From Thalassocella blandensis (GTDB taxonomy: Bacteria; Pseudomonadota; Gammaproteobacteria; Pseudomonadales; Cellvibrionaceae): 64,000 bases of DNA. Both the position numbers and the translations under genes were made by a program. The notes under the pieces were generated by a model. The model did not search any database and was not told the origin of the DNA. It saw only the letters and a list, made by a program, of their open reading frames with translations. The stretch lies in contig CABFPG010000008.1 of NCBI GenBank assembly GCA_902141825.1, positions 186,001 through 250,000 on the forward strand. The letters are read 5' to 3'. This document shows positions 62,739 through 64,000 of the stretch, in pieces. Position 1 is the first letter of the stretch, and each line of letters opens with the position of its first letter.

Positions 62739-64000
62739 CTATGGGCTAATGCAGCTGCTTCCGCTTCCCACATCACCCAACACGTTCATTTCCACCAATG
62801 AGTATCCCCACTGAGGAAGGGCTTTCTCTGTGCCTGACACTCGAACATAACGCGCAATATGAGAAGCATACGAAAATTCATTGAATGTTTCGGAATTGTC
62901 TTCCACGTTATTTACTATTTGCCAACTGCTGCCATCGGTAGAGGTAAGAATTTGATAATCAATAGCGTAGGCAGCATCCCAAAACATTTGTATTTTTCGG
63001 ATACTGTAAATTCCCCCTAAATCAACTTGAGCCCATTGGTCACCACTATATTCACTCGCCCAGCGAGATCCACTCTCATCACCATCCACAATGCGAAAAG
63101 GTTCGTAACCCGCGGCGACATAACTGGAAGCGAGTACCGGTTTGTTGAGAGCCAGGTTCTGCAATTGCCCCTGGCAGTGGGACGCAGGGGAAAGTATTGC
63201 TGAATCCGTGACGTTTGCTGCTGGACTGCCACTATCGTAGGCAATTACTTTGGCTTGATACTCCGCAAAATCCTGCTGAGTGATATCCTCAATTGCCAGG
63301 GATGCGCTGGACTGAATGCACTGACCGTTCTTAAACCATCCAATGTCATTATATGAACTTGTGATGGCAAAACTCAATTCCCGTGACTCACCAACACAGG
63401 CACTGGCAGATTGAGGTTGACTGGCGATGACCGACTGATCTATTCCCGGTATCACACTAAAATAATTATATAAAAACCAGGTTCCGCCCATGATATTGAG
63501 GTTCTGTTTCCAACTTCCGCTCAATTGTTGATAGCCTGAAAACCAGGTTTTAAATGGTTGATCCATGGAGTGATTTTCCAACCATGGCCCCATAAAGTAA
63601 GATGTTGGGTCACCCGTATTGCTCGGGCCCTCGTTAGAAAAAATAGGGGCGATTTTAATCGCTGAATTACCTGCGGCTAAAAACTCCAAGCGCTCAACGC
63701 CATATTGAATAATGTCTGTATCGTGCTGCCGATAAAAGTGGACTAACACCCGATCCACGGCGTTCGCGAGACTAAGCCCTTCATCTTCAGTAATCCAGCC
63801 AATATATATTTCTGTTTCGAGATTTTGCTGATTTGCAATTCCACGAAAATGATTTAAAAGAGATAAGGTCGTTGCAAAAGCTTGTTCGCGAGTTGGAGAA
63901 TTCCAAAATTCATATTCCAGGTTTAATACATCCACTTTTTCCATTTCACTGTGGGCTGAATTGTAAGCCGATATTTCATTCGCGCCGTCTATTGACCCTA
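62739..64000 (-). CDS. Secreted protein with Ig-like and F5/8 type C (CBM32-like) domains, 5' end outside window
   Basis: The frame is open through the right edge, so the N terminus is missing; the ATG at 63944 is not necessarily the start. The visible part begins 'GSIDGANEISAYNSAHSEM' and carries a TIM-barrel-like region up to about 180 residues ('YIGWITEDEGLSLANAVDRV', 'GTWFLYNYFSVIPG'), an Ig-like segment ('SASACVGESRELSFAITSS', 'GWFKNGQCIQ'), and a discoidin/F5-8C domain ('LALNKPVLASSYVAAGYEPF', 'WAQVDLGGIYSIRKIQMFWD', 'ARYVRVSGTEK'). It probably binds or hydrolyses a glycan. GH20 follows by 59 bases, supporting a common operon. Confidence 0.82.
   Translation of the reverse strand, partial: GSIDGANEISAYNSAHSEMEKVDVLNLEYEFWNSPTREQAFATTLSLLNHFRGIANQQNLETEIYIGWITEDEGLSLANAVDRVLVHFYRQHDTDIIQYGVERLEFLAAGNSAIKIAPIFSNEGPSNTGDPTSYFMGPWLENHSMDQPFKTWFSGYQQLSGSWKQNLNIMGGTWFLYNYFSVIPGIDQSVIASQPQSASACVGESRELSFAITSSYNDIGWFKNGQCIQSSASLAIEDITQQDFAEYQAKVIAYDSGSPAANVTDSAILSPASHCQGQLQNLALNKPVLASSYVAAGYEPFRIVDGDESGSRWASEYSGDQWAQVDLGGIYSIRKIQMFWDAAYAIDYQILTSTDGSSWQIVNNVEDNSETFNEFSYASHIARYVRVSGTEKALPQWGYSLVEMNVLGDVGSGSSCISP

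Noticed and set aside
1-64000. Prophage, insertion sequence or integrative element
   Set aside because: No transposase, integrase, phage structural gene, tRNA-linked attachment site or long terminal repeats were seen.

Overview
The window looks like a chromosome segment of a marine or wood-associated gammaproteobacterium of the Cellvibrionaceae type (Saccharophagus, Teredinibacter, Simiduia and relatives). This placement is inferred from gene content: three large TonB-dependent receptors, secreted proteins with long Pro-Thr linkers, CenC-like and F5/8C carbohydrate-binding domains, a GH20 hexosaminidase, a TPR-sulfotransferase, and an SSSF-type acetate-switch cluster. I saw no rRNA, tRNA, insertion sequence, prophage or CRISPR array. 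Both edge genes are cut by the window: a PMT-like glycosyltransferase on the left and an F5/8C-domain secreted protein on the right.

Layout. 1-6.6 kb: end of a PMT-family membrane glycosyltransferase, then a FecI-like sigma factor, a FecR-like regulator and a TonB receptor with an STN signalling domain, forming a cell-surface signalling unit. 6.6-10.3 kb: a methyltransferase downstream of a second TonB receptor. 10.6-16.6 kb: a MarC/YhgN membrane protein, a lipoprotein M2 dipeptidyl carboxypeptidase beside a POT peptide transporter (a peptide-use pair), an MtfA-like protease with a SEC-C tail, and a hypoxanthine-type DNA glycosylase. 17-20 kb: a secreted protein with two CenC-like modules, a TMEM220-like protein, and repeat-rich intergenic DNA.

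20.2-32.5 kb is the most coherent module: a DcaP-like porin, a CrbR-type LuxR response regulator, a CrbS-type symporter/hybrid histidine kinase, a DUF4212 small subunit with a VC_2705-type symporter, a membrane-anchored hypothetical protein, a CBS/DUF294 nucleotidyltransferase and a DnaQ-like exonuclease. This is the known acetate-switch neighbourhood. Four copies of a 14-bp palindrome, consensus TAGAC-N4-GTCTA, lie in pairs upstream of the porin and upstream of the symporter operon. They are good candidates for the CrbR operator and would place the porin in the same regulon.

32.8-44.1 kb: a fatty-acid alpha-dioxygenase-like haem protein, a PRC-barrel protein, a GAF histidine kinase lacking a recognisable G1 box, a four-repeat lipoprotein, an alginate-export-type porin, a leucine-rich-repeat protein, and a SigK/RskA-like sigma/anti-sigma pair. 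44.2-49.6 kb: an S9 peptidase downstream of a third TonB receptor. 50.6-58.3 kb: a very large FG-GAP-like lipoprotein, a secreted DUF4832-like protein with a 71-residue Pro-Thr linker, and a membrane-bound AraC regulator. 58.3-64 kb: a minus-strand run of an F5/8C protein, a GH20 hexosaminidase and a TPR-sulfotransferase, pointing to handling of amino-sugar glycans.

A second theme is short intergenic tandem arrays with unrelated units of 7, 11, 13, 14 and 15 bp, each seen at one locus only.
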